From JADHLJ01 sp038146985 (GTDB taxonomy: Bacteria; Pseudomonadota; Alphaproteobacteria; Thalassobaculales; Thalassobaculaceae), in contig JAYQSQ010000010.1 of assembly GCA_038146985.1 (NCBI GenBank), positions 372,001 to 436,000 on the forward strand: a DNA stretch of 64,000 bases. Reading direction: 5' to 3'. This document shows positions 26,826 to 34,930 of the stretch, piece by piece (position 1 is the stretch's first letter; each line of letters opens with the position of its first letter). The position numbers were made by a program, and so were the translations under genes. The notes below the pieces were generated by a model. The model was not told the origin of the DNA. It searched no databases and saw nothing but the letters and a program-made list of their open reading frames with translations.

Positions 26826-29054
26826 ATGAAACAGCGGATCATCGCGCTATGGAACGAGGGTGATGGCCATCAGGCCGCCGGCCGGTTCGCCGATGCCGAG
26901 CGCTGTTTCCGCGACGTGGCGGAGCTGATGCCGGACAACCCGCATCCGCTTGACCGGATCGCCCAGGTGCTGCGTGACCAAGGCCGGCTTGAGGAGGCTT
27001 GGGACGTGGCGACACGCGCCGTGGCCACCGGACCCGGGGAGCCGGTCTTTCATAATACCGCGGCCACCATCGCCGATGTTCTGGGCCGGGCGGACCGGGC
27101 GGCCGTCCATTACCGGCGCGCCCTGTTGCTGGCGCCGGGTCTTGGCCTTTGGGCGCCCTTGGCCAGTTTGTATTTCCGATCCGGCGATTACCCCGGCGCG
27201 GCGTGCGCCTACGGCCGGGCTCTCGCGCTGACGCCGGGCGACGGCGCGCTGACCTTCGAGAGGGCGGCGGCGTTGCATCGTTCCGGTGACGCCGCAGCGG
27301 CCACGCGCGGCTATCGCGAGGCGCTCGCCGAAATGCCGGATCACGAGCCGACCTTCCGCAATCTCGCGGTTCTGGCGCGCGAGGCCGGCGATGCAAAGGA
27401 GGCCGAACATTGGCTTCGCAAGGCGCTCGTGATCAGACCCGCGAACGCGGATCTCCTGCGGGAGTTCGGCGTCATGGCCTTGAACCGAGGCGACGCGGCG
27501 CGGGCCTTTGCGGTGCAACGCCGTGTCCTGCGGCTCACCCCGGACGATGCGATGTCCTGGGGCGCGCTGAGCGATGCCGCGCGCCGCCTTAACCCGACGG
27601 TGCCGGACGCCGGCGGCTTGATCGACATTGCCGATTGCATCAGCCGGGGTGTGGGCACGCCAGGTCAACTGATCGGCACCGCCATCGCCCTGTTGCTCCA
27701 GGAGCCTGGCTTTCTCGACGCTTGCCGGGAGGCGGCGGGCACGGAAGCAGGCGAGCTGGCCCGGCGGATCGCCGACGGCGGACTGCCGGCCTGCATTGAC
27801 ACCGATATCCTGCGCCGCTTGCTGCGGCTTTCGCTGCTTCCGGATCCGGAGATCGAGGCCGGTCTGACAGGCATCCGAGGAGCGCTGCTCGAGCTGGCGG
27901 CTGCCGGCGCCTTGGAGGGCCTTGGCTCTACCCATGCCTTCGTCCTGGCGCTGGCGGAACAATGCCAGTTGAACGAACACGCCTGGTACGAGTCGTCCGA
28001 AGAATCGCGGCGCATCGTCACACTGGAGAAAAAGCTCGCCAAAGACCGCCGATGGTCCATGCCGGCGCTGTTGCTCGCCTGCTATCGGCGGCCGGAGCCG
28101 CGCGACCCCAGCGGTGACCCGCGTTTCGAGCACTTCGAGCAGGCTCATGTGCAATCGCGGGTTCGGGAGCAGGCGATCGCCGAAGCTTTGCCGGCGCTGA
28201 CGCCGATCGCGGACGAAACTTCCGCGGCGGTCCGCGCGCAATACGAGGAGAACCCGTATCCCCGATGGGCGTCCCTGCCCAGGGGAAGGCCGGCTCGCGC
28301 GCCGGAAACCGAGCCGGATGACGCGGAGATTCTGATCGCAGGGTGTGGGACTGGCCAGCATGCGTTGCTGGCCGCGCTGATCCACCACAAAGCCCGAATT
28401 CTCGCGGTCGATCTGAGCCGCGCCAGCCTCGCCTATGCTGAACGCCGGCGGCGCGAATACGGTCTGGACAACGTGACCTTCGCCCAAGCCGATATTCTTG
28501 ATCTCGGCACGCTGGAGCGCCGGTTCGATGTGATCGAGTCGATCGGTGTTCTGCATCATATGGCGGACCCGGTCGCCGGTTGGCGGGTTCTGACGGGGCT
28601 ACTGAAACCGGGCGGGACTATGAAAATAGGTCTCTACAGCGAAGCGGCGCGCCGGCCCGTGGTCCGGGCCCGCGAGAAGATTGCGGGGTGGGGGCTCGAC
28701 GGCTCGGCCTCGGCGATCCGTGAGGCGCGGCGGCGGCTGATGCGCGATCGCGGCGATCCGGCGCTTGCCGTGCTGTTCTTTTCACCGGACTTCTACAGTC
28801 TCTCTACCTGCCGGGATCTGCTGTTCCACGTCCAGGAACACCGTTTCACCATTCCCGAACTGCGCGAGGCGATGGACGAACTCGGCCTTGAGTTTCTCAG
28901 CTTCGACCTTCCGAGCGTGACCATGGCGCGCTTCCAGGAACGCTTTGCCGACGACCCGCGCGGCCTGGATCTTGCCCATTGGGCGGCATTCGAGGCCGAC
29001 AACCCAGACTGTTTCGGCGTCATGTACCGGTTTCGCGTCAGGCGTCGGTCGTGA
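26826..29054 (+). CDS. TPR-repeat protein with C-terminal SAM methyltransferase domain
   Basis: This 742-residue protein has TPR repeats over roughly residues 1-240 (for example AAGRFADAERCFRDVAELMPDN and the later AGDAKEAEHWLRKAL units), a helical middle, and a class I methyltransferase domain. The conserved lead-in EENPYPRW is near 476, and the SAM loop IAGCGTGQHALL is near 505-516. AVDLSRASLAYAERR, ADILDLGTLERRFDVIESIGVLHHM and KPGGTMKIGLYS follow in the right order. The combination is frequent in Rhodospirillales and is usually of unknown substrate. The start is the ATG at 26826; upstream open frame overlaps the dnaE2 end and is not TPR-like. It stands downstream of dnaE2, but nothing shows a functional link. 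Confidence 0.83.
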   Translation: MKQRIIALWNEGDGHQAAGRFADAERCFRDVAELMPDNPHPLDRIAQVLRDQGRLEEAWDVATRAVATGPGEPVFHNTAATIADVLGRADRAAVHYRRALLLAPGLGLWAPLASLYFRSGDYPGAACAYGRALALTPGDGALTFERAAALHRSGDAAAATRGYREALAEMPDHEPTFRNLAVLAREAGDAKEAEHWLRKALVIRPANADLLREFGVMALNRGDAARAFAVQRRVLRLTPDDAMSWGALSDAARRLNPTVPDAGGLIDIADCISRGVGTPGQLIGTAIALLLQEPGFLDACREAAGTEAGELARRIADGGLPACIDTDILRRLLRLSLLPDPEIEAGLTGIRGALLELAAAGALEGLGSTHAFVLALAEQCQLNEHAWYESSEESRRIVTLEKKLAKDRRWSMPALLLACYRRPEPRDPSGDPRFEHFEQAHVQSRVREQAIAEALPALTPIADETSAAVRAQYEENPYPRWASLPRGRPARAPETEPDDAEILIAGCGTGQHALLAALIHHKARILAVDLSRASLAYAERRRREYGLDNVTFAQADILDLGTLERRFDVIESIGVLHHMADPVAGWRVLTGLLKPGGTMKIGLYSEAARRPVVRAREKIAGWGLDGSASAIREARRRLMRDRGDPALAVLFFSPDFYSLSTCRDLLFHVQEHRFTIPELREAMDELGLEFLSFDLPSVTMARFQERFADDPRGLDLAHWAAFEADNPDCFGVMYRFRVRRRS

Positions 29055-29149
29055 AATCGAGATCGCGATGGCGGCGCGGGACCGATCCCTATAGGCTGTG
29101 TGGCGTTGATCTTCCTGCCGCCCGGCACGCCAGACATGTGGAGCTTCCC

Positions 29150-30058
29150 ATGGCCATCGCAAACACCAGTCAGAACGCCGCCGCCGCTCAACGCGAGCGG
29201 GCGATCTACAACGACCCGGAAAACTTCTTCGACTGGTCATGGCCGGACGTTCCTCGCCACCAATTCCTCGCCGAGCGCGACCGCGCCTATGACCCGGACG
29301 GGCCAAGCGGCCTGATCCCGCTCGACATCTCGGATGTTTTGAAGACCCCCTATCCGGCGACCGTGCCGGCGATCCTGGCGCGCTATGTCAAGGTTCGCGC
29401 CGGCGAAGAGGTGCGCCATGCCTTCGCCGCGTCCGGTGAAGTCTACTACGTGCTTGAGGGCAAAGGCGTGAGCACCAACGGCGATGACCGGGTGGAATGG
29501 GGCGTGGGCGACGTGTTCTGCTTTCCTGGCGGCAACGAGACCTGCCATGCCGCGACGAACGCCGCGATCCTGTTCTGTGTCACCAACGAGCCGCTGCTGG
29601 CATTCGAGAACCTGCGGGCGCCGGCACCCGGTCAGTCCCGCACCGAGACCGCCCATTGGCCGCACGGCTCGATCGAGGAGCATCTGACGCGGATCTACCA
29701 GCGGCCGAAGACGGCGGAAACCTCCGGCGTGTCTATTCAGTTCTCGACCCCGGCGACGGCGCCGAGCCGCAATACCATCCCGATGATCAATACCGCGATC
29801 AACACGCTCGAATCCGGCGGCGACCAGCGTCCCCACCGGCACAACGGCGCGGCGATCACCCTGGCGATCGAGGGCGAGGGCATCCATTCGATGATCGAGG
29901 ACCAGAAGGTGCCGTGGGTCACCGGCGCGGCGCAGATCACGCCGGGCGCCGAACTGCATTCGCACCACAATCGCGGCAACCGCCGGATGCGCAGTTTTGT
30001 GGTGCAGGACGAGGGTCTGCATTTCTACCTGCGGACCGCCGGTTTCAGCTGGGAGTGA
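29150..30058 (+). CDS. Bicupin protein (gentisate dioxygenase-like)
   Basis: This 302-residue protein has two cupin barrels. The first is visible as VRAGEEVRHAFAASGEVYYVLEGKG with GDVFCFPGGNETCHA (about residues 75-135). The second is SGGDQRPHRHNGAAITLAIEGEG with ITPGAELHSHHNRG (about 220-280), which has the full His set for metal binding. In the first barrel the metal His are mostly replaced, so only the second is likely to bind metal. Bicupin dioxygenases of the gentisate type and non-enzymatic relatives both fit. Its ATG at 29150 follows GGAG. It lies 95 bases after the methyltransferase gene. Confidence 0.7.
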   Translation: MAIANTSQNAAAAQRERAIYNDPENFFDWSWPDVPRHQFLAERDRAYDPDGPSGLIPLDISDVLKTPYPATVPAILARYVKVRAGEEVRHAFAASGEVYYVLEGKGVSTNGDDRVEWGVGDVFCFPGGNETCHAATNAAILFCVTNEPLLAFENLRAPAPGQSRTETAHWPHGSIEEHLTRIYQRPKTAETSGVSIQFSTPATAPSRNTIPMINTAINTLESGGDQRPHRHNGAAITLAIEGEGIHSMIEDQKVPWVTGAAQITPGAELHSHHNRGNRRMRSFVVQDEGLHFYLRTAGFSWE

Positions 30059-30109
30059 CCGCGTCCATCGGCGCTGGACAAACCGCGGGCGCCGATTGAA
30101 CTTTTGCCC

Positions 30110-30811
30110 ATGCCTATGTTCGAGGGATTCACCGTCGGCAATCTCGCCGCGCTTCTGATCTTCGTTGCCATCTGGGGCGGCTACGAGTGGCTGGGCACGC
30201 GTGCCTCGCGGACCGGATCGAACACCTCGGCCCATATAAACCAATGGCGCCGGCGCTGGACACGGTCCGCGATCACCCGTGACAACCGCATCGGCGATCT
30301 TCAGATCATCCGGGCGCTGACCGGCAATTCCGCGTTTCTCGCCTCGACGGCGATCTTCGTGACCGCCGGCATCGCGGCGGTGATCGGATCGGGCGATCGG
30401 GTCATCGCCATACTCAACGGATACGACTTCCTGGCCGAGACCACCCGCAACCAGTTCGGTCTCAAGCTTGCCTTCATCGCGTTCATCTTCGTCAACGCGT
30501 TCTTCCGGCTCGCCTGGTCGATGCGCTTGCACAGCAACGCGGCGGTGGTGCTGGGCGCGATCCCACAGCCCCAGGATATCGCCGATCCGGCGAAAGCCGA
30601 GGCCCAGGCGGCGGTGGTCGCGGAACTCTGCAACCTTGCCGCCAAGCACTATCAGGGTGGAACCCACGCGTATTATTTCGGATTTGCCGCCTGCGCCTGG
30701 TTCGCGCATCCGGTGGCGCTTGTGGTGGCGGGGCTTTGGGTGGTGGCGATCCTCTATCGCCGGGAGTTCCTGTCGCGTGCCAATGCCACCTTGTCCCGAC
30801 TCACGGACTGA
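30110..30811 (+). CDS. DUF599-family membrane protein
   Basis: This 233-residue inner-membrane protein has about four hydrophobic helices: NLAALLIFVAIWGGYEWLG at the start, ASTAIFVTAGIAAVIGS, LKLAFIAFIFVNAFFRLAWSM and a C-terminal HPVALVVAGLWVVAILYRREF. The layout and the MRLHSNAAVVLGA and FAACAWF segments match DUF599, whose function is not established. An in-frame TTG at 30104 exists; the ATG at 30110 (or 30116) is the likelier start. Its last 11 bases overlap the end of the convergent VOC-cupin gene. Confidence 0.75.
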   Translation: MPMFEGFTVGNLAALLIFVAIWGGYEWLGTRASRTGSNTSAHINQWRRRWTRSAITRDNRIGDLQIIRALTGNSAFLASTAIFVTAGIAAVIGSGDRVIAILNGYDFLAETTRNQFGLKLAFIAFIFVNAFFRLAWSMRLHSNAAVVLGAIPQPQDIADPAKAEAQAAVVAELCNLAAKHYQGGTHAYYFGFAACAWFAHPVALVVAGLWVVAILYRREFLSRANATLSRLTD

Positions 30812-31892
30812 ACACCGACCCGGACAAGACAACGCTCAGTATTTCCGTGCCGCCGGCCCGGCTGGCTATGTTTAGGGACGATTCCGGCGGTACCGTAGCC
30901 GCGTCACCCGCATCCAGTTCCCAGCTTTCTTCCGAGAGTGAGAGCGCGATCCCGCCGCTAAGAACGAACAGGAATCGAAATCCGTCTCCGTCAACGAGCG
31001 CGCCGGAAATGCCCGCCGCGCCGGCGCGGTGCACGGCGACGCGGGCGAGACCGTCGGTTGCTGCCCCGATCCCGAGGTCTCTGGTCTCGAAGCCGGGCGA
31101 CGGCCCGGGCTCCCATCGCGCGGTCGCGGCCTCATGACGAACGAAACGCTGGCCGCCATAACTCTGGCCAAGGTTCGGTTGCGGTGACGGCAGTCCCAGG
31201 GCGTGGTCGGCATGGGTCGCGTGCAGGGCCGGGCATCCGATCTCGATGACCTCCAGCGCGTCCGAGGCCTCGAGGACCCGGTGGCGGATACCCGGCGGCT
31301 GAAGCACGCAATCGCCGGGGCGCATGACGAAGGGCTCGCCCTGATCCTGGTAAACCACCCGGACCCAGCCGCGATGGCAATAGATCATCTGGAAGCGGAC
31401 ATCGTGATAGTGCACATAGTCGGGAATCGGCCCGCCTTCCGGAATCCGGATATGCGAGGCCACCACATGACCGTTCCAACGTCCGGGGAGCAGATCCCGA
31501 TACCGCATGCCGGCCCGCCCGGCGTTCCAGTCAGCCCGGTCCGCATCCGCGCGGCGGATCACCAGGTCCGGGCGCACCGGGTCGGCGAAATCCGGGATTT
31601 CCCCGTCGGCGACGAGAATGCGGGTACCGTTCGGCGCGATGATCTCGGTCAAAGCCTCACCCGTCGCGGGCAAGGCCTGGGGTGGCAGGCGCAAAACCGC
31701 CGCCGGTGCGTCCGATCCCCGGTCCAGACGGATCCGCAATCCGTGGCCGCTGATAATGGCGACAGTGGGTGCGTCGGCCGGAAAGATCGTTTCCAGACGA
31801 AAACCCAACCGGTCAGAGAAGAAACCGACGGTGGCGTCGAGGTCGTCGCAAGGCTGTACCAGTGAAGCGGCGCCGGCGGTCGGCCCGGTCAT
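30801..31892 (-). CDS. VOC (glyoxalase-fold) and cupin fusion protein
   Basis: This 363-residue protein joins an N-terminal glyoxalase/bleomycin-resistance (VOC) module (SLVQPCDDLDATVGFFSDRLGF, residues 10-31, to about 115) to a bicupin region. The first cupin has GRWNGHVVASHIRIPEGG, YVHYHDVRFQMIYCHRGWVRVVYQDQGEPF and QPPGIRHRVLEA, with the His-rich metal set. The second, near the C-terminus, contains FLFVLSGGIALSLSEESW but lacks metal His. The fusion suggests metal-dependent chemistry on, or sensing of, a small polar or aromatic compound; no specific role can be assigned. It converges with DUF599 and is divergent from the second aldolase gene. Confidence 0.75.
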   Translation of the reverse strand: MTGPTAGAASLVQPCDDLDATVGFFSDRLGFRLETIFPADAPTVAIISGHGLRIRLDRGSDAPAAVLRLPPQALPATGEALTEIIAPNGTRILVADGEIPDFADPVRPDLVIRRADADRADWNAGRAGMRYRDLLPGRWNGHVVASHIRIPEGGPIPDYVHYHDVRFQMIYCHRGWVRVVYQDQGEPFVMRPGDCVLQPPGIRHRVLEASDALEVIEIGCPALHATHADHALGLPSPQPNLGQSYGGQRFVRHEAATARWEPGPSPGFETRDLGIGAATDGLARVAVHRAGAAGISGALVDGDGFRFLFVLSGGIALSLSEESWELDAGDAATVPPESSLNIASRAGGTEILSVVLSGSVFSP

Positions 31893-32003
31893 CTTTGCCC
31901 ATCCGCATCATGGTTATTGATCAACCCGTGTCTGGGCGATTGTTGCATCCCGGCGTGGCTTCTACACTGAAGCCAACCCACCGATCGATTTGGAGCGTTC
32001 ATC

Positions 32004-32762
32004 ATGCGCAATCCCTTACGCGAGAGACTGAACGACGGCAAGGTCAGCGCCGGGATCCTGACCTGCATGCCGAGCGTCACCATGGCCCAGGCCTTGGCCA
32101 ATATGGGCTTCGACTGGATGTTCATCGACATGGAGCACGGGCCGATCGACATCGCCTCGGCCCATGCCATGATCACGGCGAGCAGCGGCACCAACTGCGC
32201 GCCGGTGGTCCGGGTCATGGAACCTAAGATCAGCTATACCAAACCGGTTCTGGATGCCGGCGCCATGGGCGTCATTTTTCCGATGATCACCTCCAAGGCT
32301 CTGGCCGAGGATGCCGTCAAGGCGGTCCGCTATCCCCCGCATGGCGAGCGTGGCTGGGGGCCGTTCTTTGCGCCGATGCGCTGGGGGAACGGGGATCCGC
32401 TGGAGTATTACAAGGCCTCTGGCGACGTGGTGATCATCGCCCTGATCGAGCACATCCAGGCGGTCGACAATATTCAGGAGATCCTCGAAGTCGCCGGCAT
32501 CGACGTCTTCCTGATTGCGCCGATGGATCTCGCAGCCAGCATGGGGCATGTCGGCGATCGCGACCATCCGGATGTGCAGGCCGCGATCGCGCGGGCCGAG
32601 CAGGCGATCAACGGCGCCGGCCGGAACATGGGCGCCCTGTGCCTCTCCGCCGAGGAGGGCAACGAGAAGATCGCGCGGGGTTACAAGGTCCTGCTGATGG
32701 GCTTCGACATGCTGCTCTTGAATATCGGCGCGGAATCCATGCTGAACGGTCTGAAACGCTGA
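32004..32762 (+). CDS. HpcH/HpaI-family aldolase (second copy)
   Basis: This 252-residue class II aldolase is related to, but distinct from, the one at 10388. The motifs are FDWMFIDMEHGPIDIASAHA, APVVRVMEPKISYTKPVLD, GAMGVIFPMITS, AVRYPPHGERGWGPFFAP, ALIEHIQAVDNI (metal Glu) and IDVFLIAPMDLAASMG (metal Asp). Family members cleave 4-hydroxy-2-oxo acids to pyruvate and an aldehyde. It is the first of a two-gene unit with the frameshifted PhyH gene, 13 bases downstream. Its real substrate is not visible. Confidence 0.87.
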   Translation: MRNPLRERLNDGKVSAGILTCMPSVTMAQALANMGFDWMFIDMEHGPIDIASAHAMITASSGTNCAPVVRVMEPKISYTKPVLDAGAMGVIFPMITSKALAEDAVKAVRYPPHGERGWGPFFAPMRWGNGDPLEYYKASGDVVIIALIEHIQAVDNIQEILEVAGIDVFLIAPMDLAASMGHVGDRDHPDVQAAIARAEQAINGAGRNMGALCLSAEEGNEKIARGYKVLLMGFDMLLLNIGAESMLNGLKR

Positions 32763-32775
32763 GACGGAGACGGTG

Positions 32776-33565
32776 ATGCGGCTGTCCGATCGCCAGGTCG
32801 AGGAATACCGGGAGAAGGGATGGATCTTGCTTCCCGGGCTGCTTAACGCCGAGGAGCAGGCCGTACTCGAGACGGCCGCCTTCGAGGTTCTTGAACGCCG
32901 GGGCCCGGAAGTCGCGCGCGAGGACGACGGCTCGCCCCATGTCTGCTGGGGCATGCATCTGTTCGATAAGCGGCTCGGCGCGCTGCCGCGCCATCCCAAA
33001 GTGTTGGAGCCGGTGGAGCAACTGCTGGGCAGCAAGGTCTTCGTCCACCAGTCCCGCATCAATATCAAGCAGCAGAACGGCTCCATCGTCGAGTGGCACC
33101 AGGATTGGGGCACCTATCACCGGGTCGACGGCATTCCGGAACCGCGCGGAATCATGATCGGCATCTTTCTGGATGATGTCCGTTCGGTGAATGCGCCGGT
33201 GCTGGCGGTTCCAGGATCCCACAAGCAGGGCCTCGTCTCCGAGGCGGTGATCGACGAGGCGGTACCCGACCATGATGGGGCCGCCAAATACCGGTTCGAC
33301 ATCACACCGAAGACCATGAAGCGTCTGGTCGACGAGAACGGCCTGGAAGCGATCGAGGGCCGGCGGGCTCGGTCCTGCTGATGAACATGGCCGTTGTGCA
33401 CGGCTCCAGCGTCAACATCTCGCCGCTGCGCCGTCTGCTGCTCACGTGAATGTCAGTGCGGTGGACAATCGCGGCGAGACCTTCACCCGACCGGAATACT
33501 ACGCGGCGCGCGATTTCGCGCCGCTGCGGTCCTTGGGCGAGGATTGCCTCACGGCCTTCGCTTAG
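32776..33565 (+). pseudogene. Phytanoyl-CoA dioxygenase (PhyH) family gene with two frameshifts
   Basis: The first 195 or so codons are a good PhyH protein: RQVEEYREKGWILLPGLL at the start and IVEWHQDWGTYHRV with the iron His-x-Asp. Near 33360 the frame shifts: the normal continuation (AGSVLLMNMAVVHGSSVNISPLRRLLL, including the distal iron His) is read in another frame. Near 33446 it shifts again to NVSAVDNRGETFTRPEYY and ends at the TAG at 33563-33565. Everything needed is present in pieces, so decay is recent or these are sequence errors. It is cotranscribed with the upstream aldolase. Confidence 0.75.
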
Positions 33566-33600
33566 CCCTGTGAACGGCGGCTTTTAACTCGGTCCGGCCA

Positions 33601-33629
33601 TTGCAAGGGCCCCTTGCAAGCGCTATATA
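33601..33629 (+). promoter_or_regulatory. moaA promoter with perfect inverted repeat
   Basis: TTGCAAGGG and CCCTTGCAA (33601-33609 and 33611-33619) form a perfect 9-bp inverted repeat around one base. The first TTGCAA can serve as -35, with TATATA (33624-33629) as -10 at exactly 17 bases. The predicted start is near 33636, leaving about 28 bases before the moaA ATG. The repeat covers the -35 and spacer, as a repressor operator would. No T-run follows, which argues against a terminator. Confidence 0.5.
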
Positions 33630-33663
33630 CGGTCAAGCATAACGCTTCTGCCGGACCACGACC

Positions 33664-34656
33664 ATGCTCGATCCTTTCGGACGCCGTATCGACTATCTCC
33701 GCGTATCGGTGACGGACCGGTGCGACTTTCGCTGCGTCTACTGCATGTCCGAGAATATGACCTTCCTGCCCAAGCGCGATGTGCTGAGTCTGGAGGAGCT
33801 GGAACGTCTGTGCGGCGCCTTCGTCTCGCTGGGAGTCCGCAAGCTCAGGCTGACCGGCGGCGAACCGCTGGTGCGCAAGAACATCATGAGCCTGTTCCGC
33901 GGTCTTTCGGCGCATCTGAAAACCGGTGCGCTGGAGGAACTGACCCTGACCACCAACGGCAGTCAGCTCGATCGGTTCGCGGCCGAGCTCGCGGATTACG
34001 GGGTGCGGCGGGTCAATGTGTCCATCGACACGCTTGATCCGCAGAAGTTCAAGGACATCACCCGATGGGGGCGGCTCGAGCAGGTGATGAGCGGATTGGA
34101 CGCGGCGGACGCGGCGGGGCTCAAGGTCAAGATCAACGCCGTCGCCCTGCGCGGCGTCAACGACGAGGAACTCGGCGATATGCTGGCATGGTGCGGCGAC
34201 CGGGGATACGACATGACCATCATCGAGGTCATGCCGATGGGAGAAATCGGCGGCGACGCGCGGCTTGACCAGTATCTCCCGCTTTCGATGGTGCGCGCCA
34301 AGCTCGCCGAGCGGTTCAACCTTAGCGATATCGACTACAAGACCGGCGGGCCGGCGCGGTATGTCGAGGTCAAGGAGACGGGCGGCCGGCTCGGTTTCAT
34401 CACGCCGCTTACCCATAATTTCTGCGAGAGCTGTAACCGGGTTCGCCTGACCTGCACGGGGACGCTGTACATGTGCCTCGGCCAGGAGGATGCCGCCGAC
34501 CTGCGCGAGCCGCTGCGCCGCTCCGAGGCGGACGACGCGCTGATCGCCGCGATCCATGAAGCGATCGCCCGCAAACCCAAGGGCCATGATTTCATCATCG
34601 ATCGCCGCCACAAGGGCCCGGCGGTCGGCCGCCATATGAGCGTCACCGGGGGTTGA
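33664..34656 (+). CDS. moaA: GTP 3',8-cyclase MoaA (molybdenum cofactor biosynthesis)
   Basis: This 330-residue radical-SAM enzyme makes the first step of molybdopterin synthesis from GTP. The N-terminal cluster cysteines CDFRCVYC are at 20, 24 and 27. LRLTGGEPLVR and TTNGSQLDRFA follow, and the C-terminal second cluster has Cys at about 254, 257 and 271 (CESCNRVRLTC then MC). It ends in the conserved Gly-Gly. The length is normal. The gene stands alone; no moaB, moaC, moaD or moaE is in the window. A candidate promoter with an operator-like repeat lies just upstream. It is the last intact gene before the decayed region. Confidence 0.95.
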   Translation: MLDPFGRRIDYLRVSVTDRCDFRCVYCMSENMTFLPKRDVLSLEELERLCGAFVSLGVRKLRLTGGEPLVRKNIMSLFRGLSAHLKTGALEELTLTTNGSQLDRFAAELADYGVRRVNVSIDTLDPQKFKDITRWGRLEQVMSGLDAADAAGLKVKINAVALRGVNDEELGDMLAWCGDRGYDMTIIEVMPMGEIGGDARLDQYLPLSMVRAKLAERFNLSDIDYKTGGPARYVEVKETGGRLGFITPLTHNFCESCNRVRLTCTGTLYMCLGQEDAADLREPLRRSEADDALIAAIHEAIARKPKGHDFIIDRRHKGPAVGRHMSVTGG

Positions 34657-34856
34657 ACGGCGCTTCCTTGGCGCTTGATCGGCTCGTTGTCCCTGATGGA
34701 CAGCATCGGTTGAGCCGGCCCGGGCGGGAGCGACGCGATCACGCCGAGGTACGGGCCGGATCCGAACGCCGACCCGAAACGGCTGACCGCAAGCGAGGGC
34801 GGCCGTATCGTCAAGGTTGACCACGCGGTCCGGATTTCCTAGGTTCCGCCGCGCGT

Positions 34857-34930
34857 GGGCGGCTCAGATCGGTGACAAGCTGACTTTTAATCAGCCGGTC
34901 ACAGAGTTCAGATCCTGTCGCTGCTCACCA
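34857..34930 (+). tRNA. Damaged tRNA-Lys (UUU) sequence, probably a pseudogene
   Basis: The anticodon arm is intact: GCTGA, loop CTTTTAA with anticodon TTT (34886-34888), TCAGC. The 3' end is ACAGAGTTCAGATCCTGTCGC then CTCACCA, close to tRNA-Lys. About four to five bases of the 5' acceptor/D-arm junction are missing, the T-stem carries a displaced base, and two extra bases (TG) split the 3' acceptor strand. A working cloverleaf cannot be drawn, so this is either a pseudogene or a tRNA disrupted by an old insertion. A functional tRNA-Lys is expected elsewhere. Confidence 0.6.
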
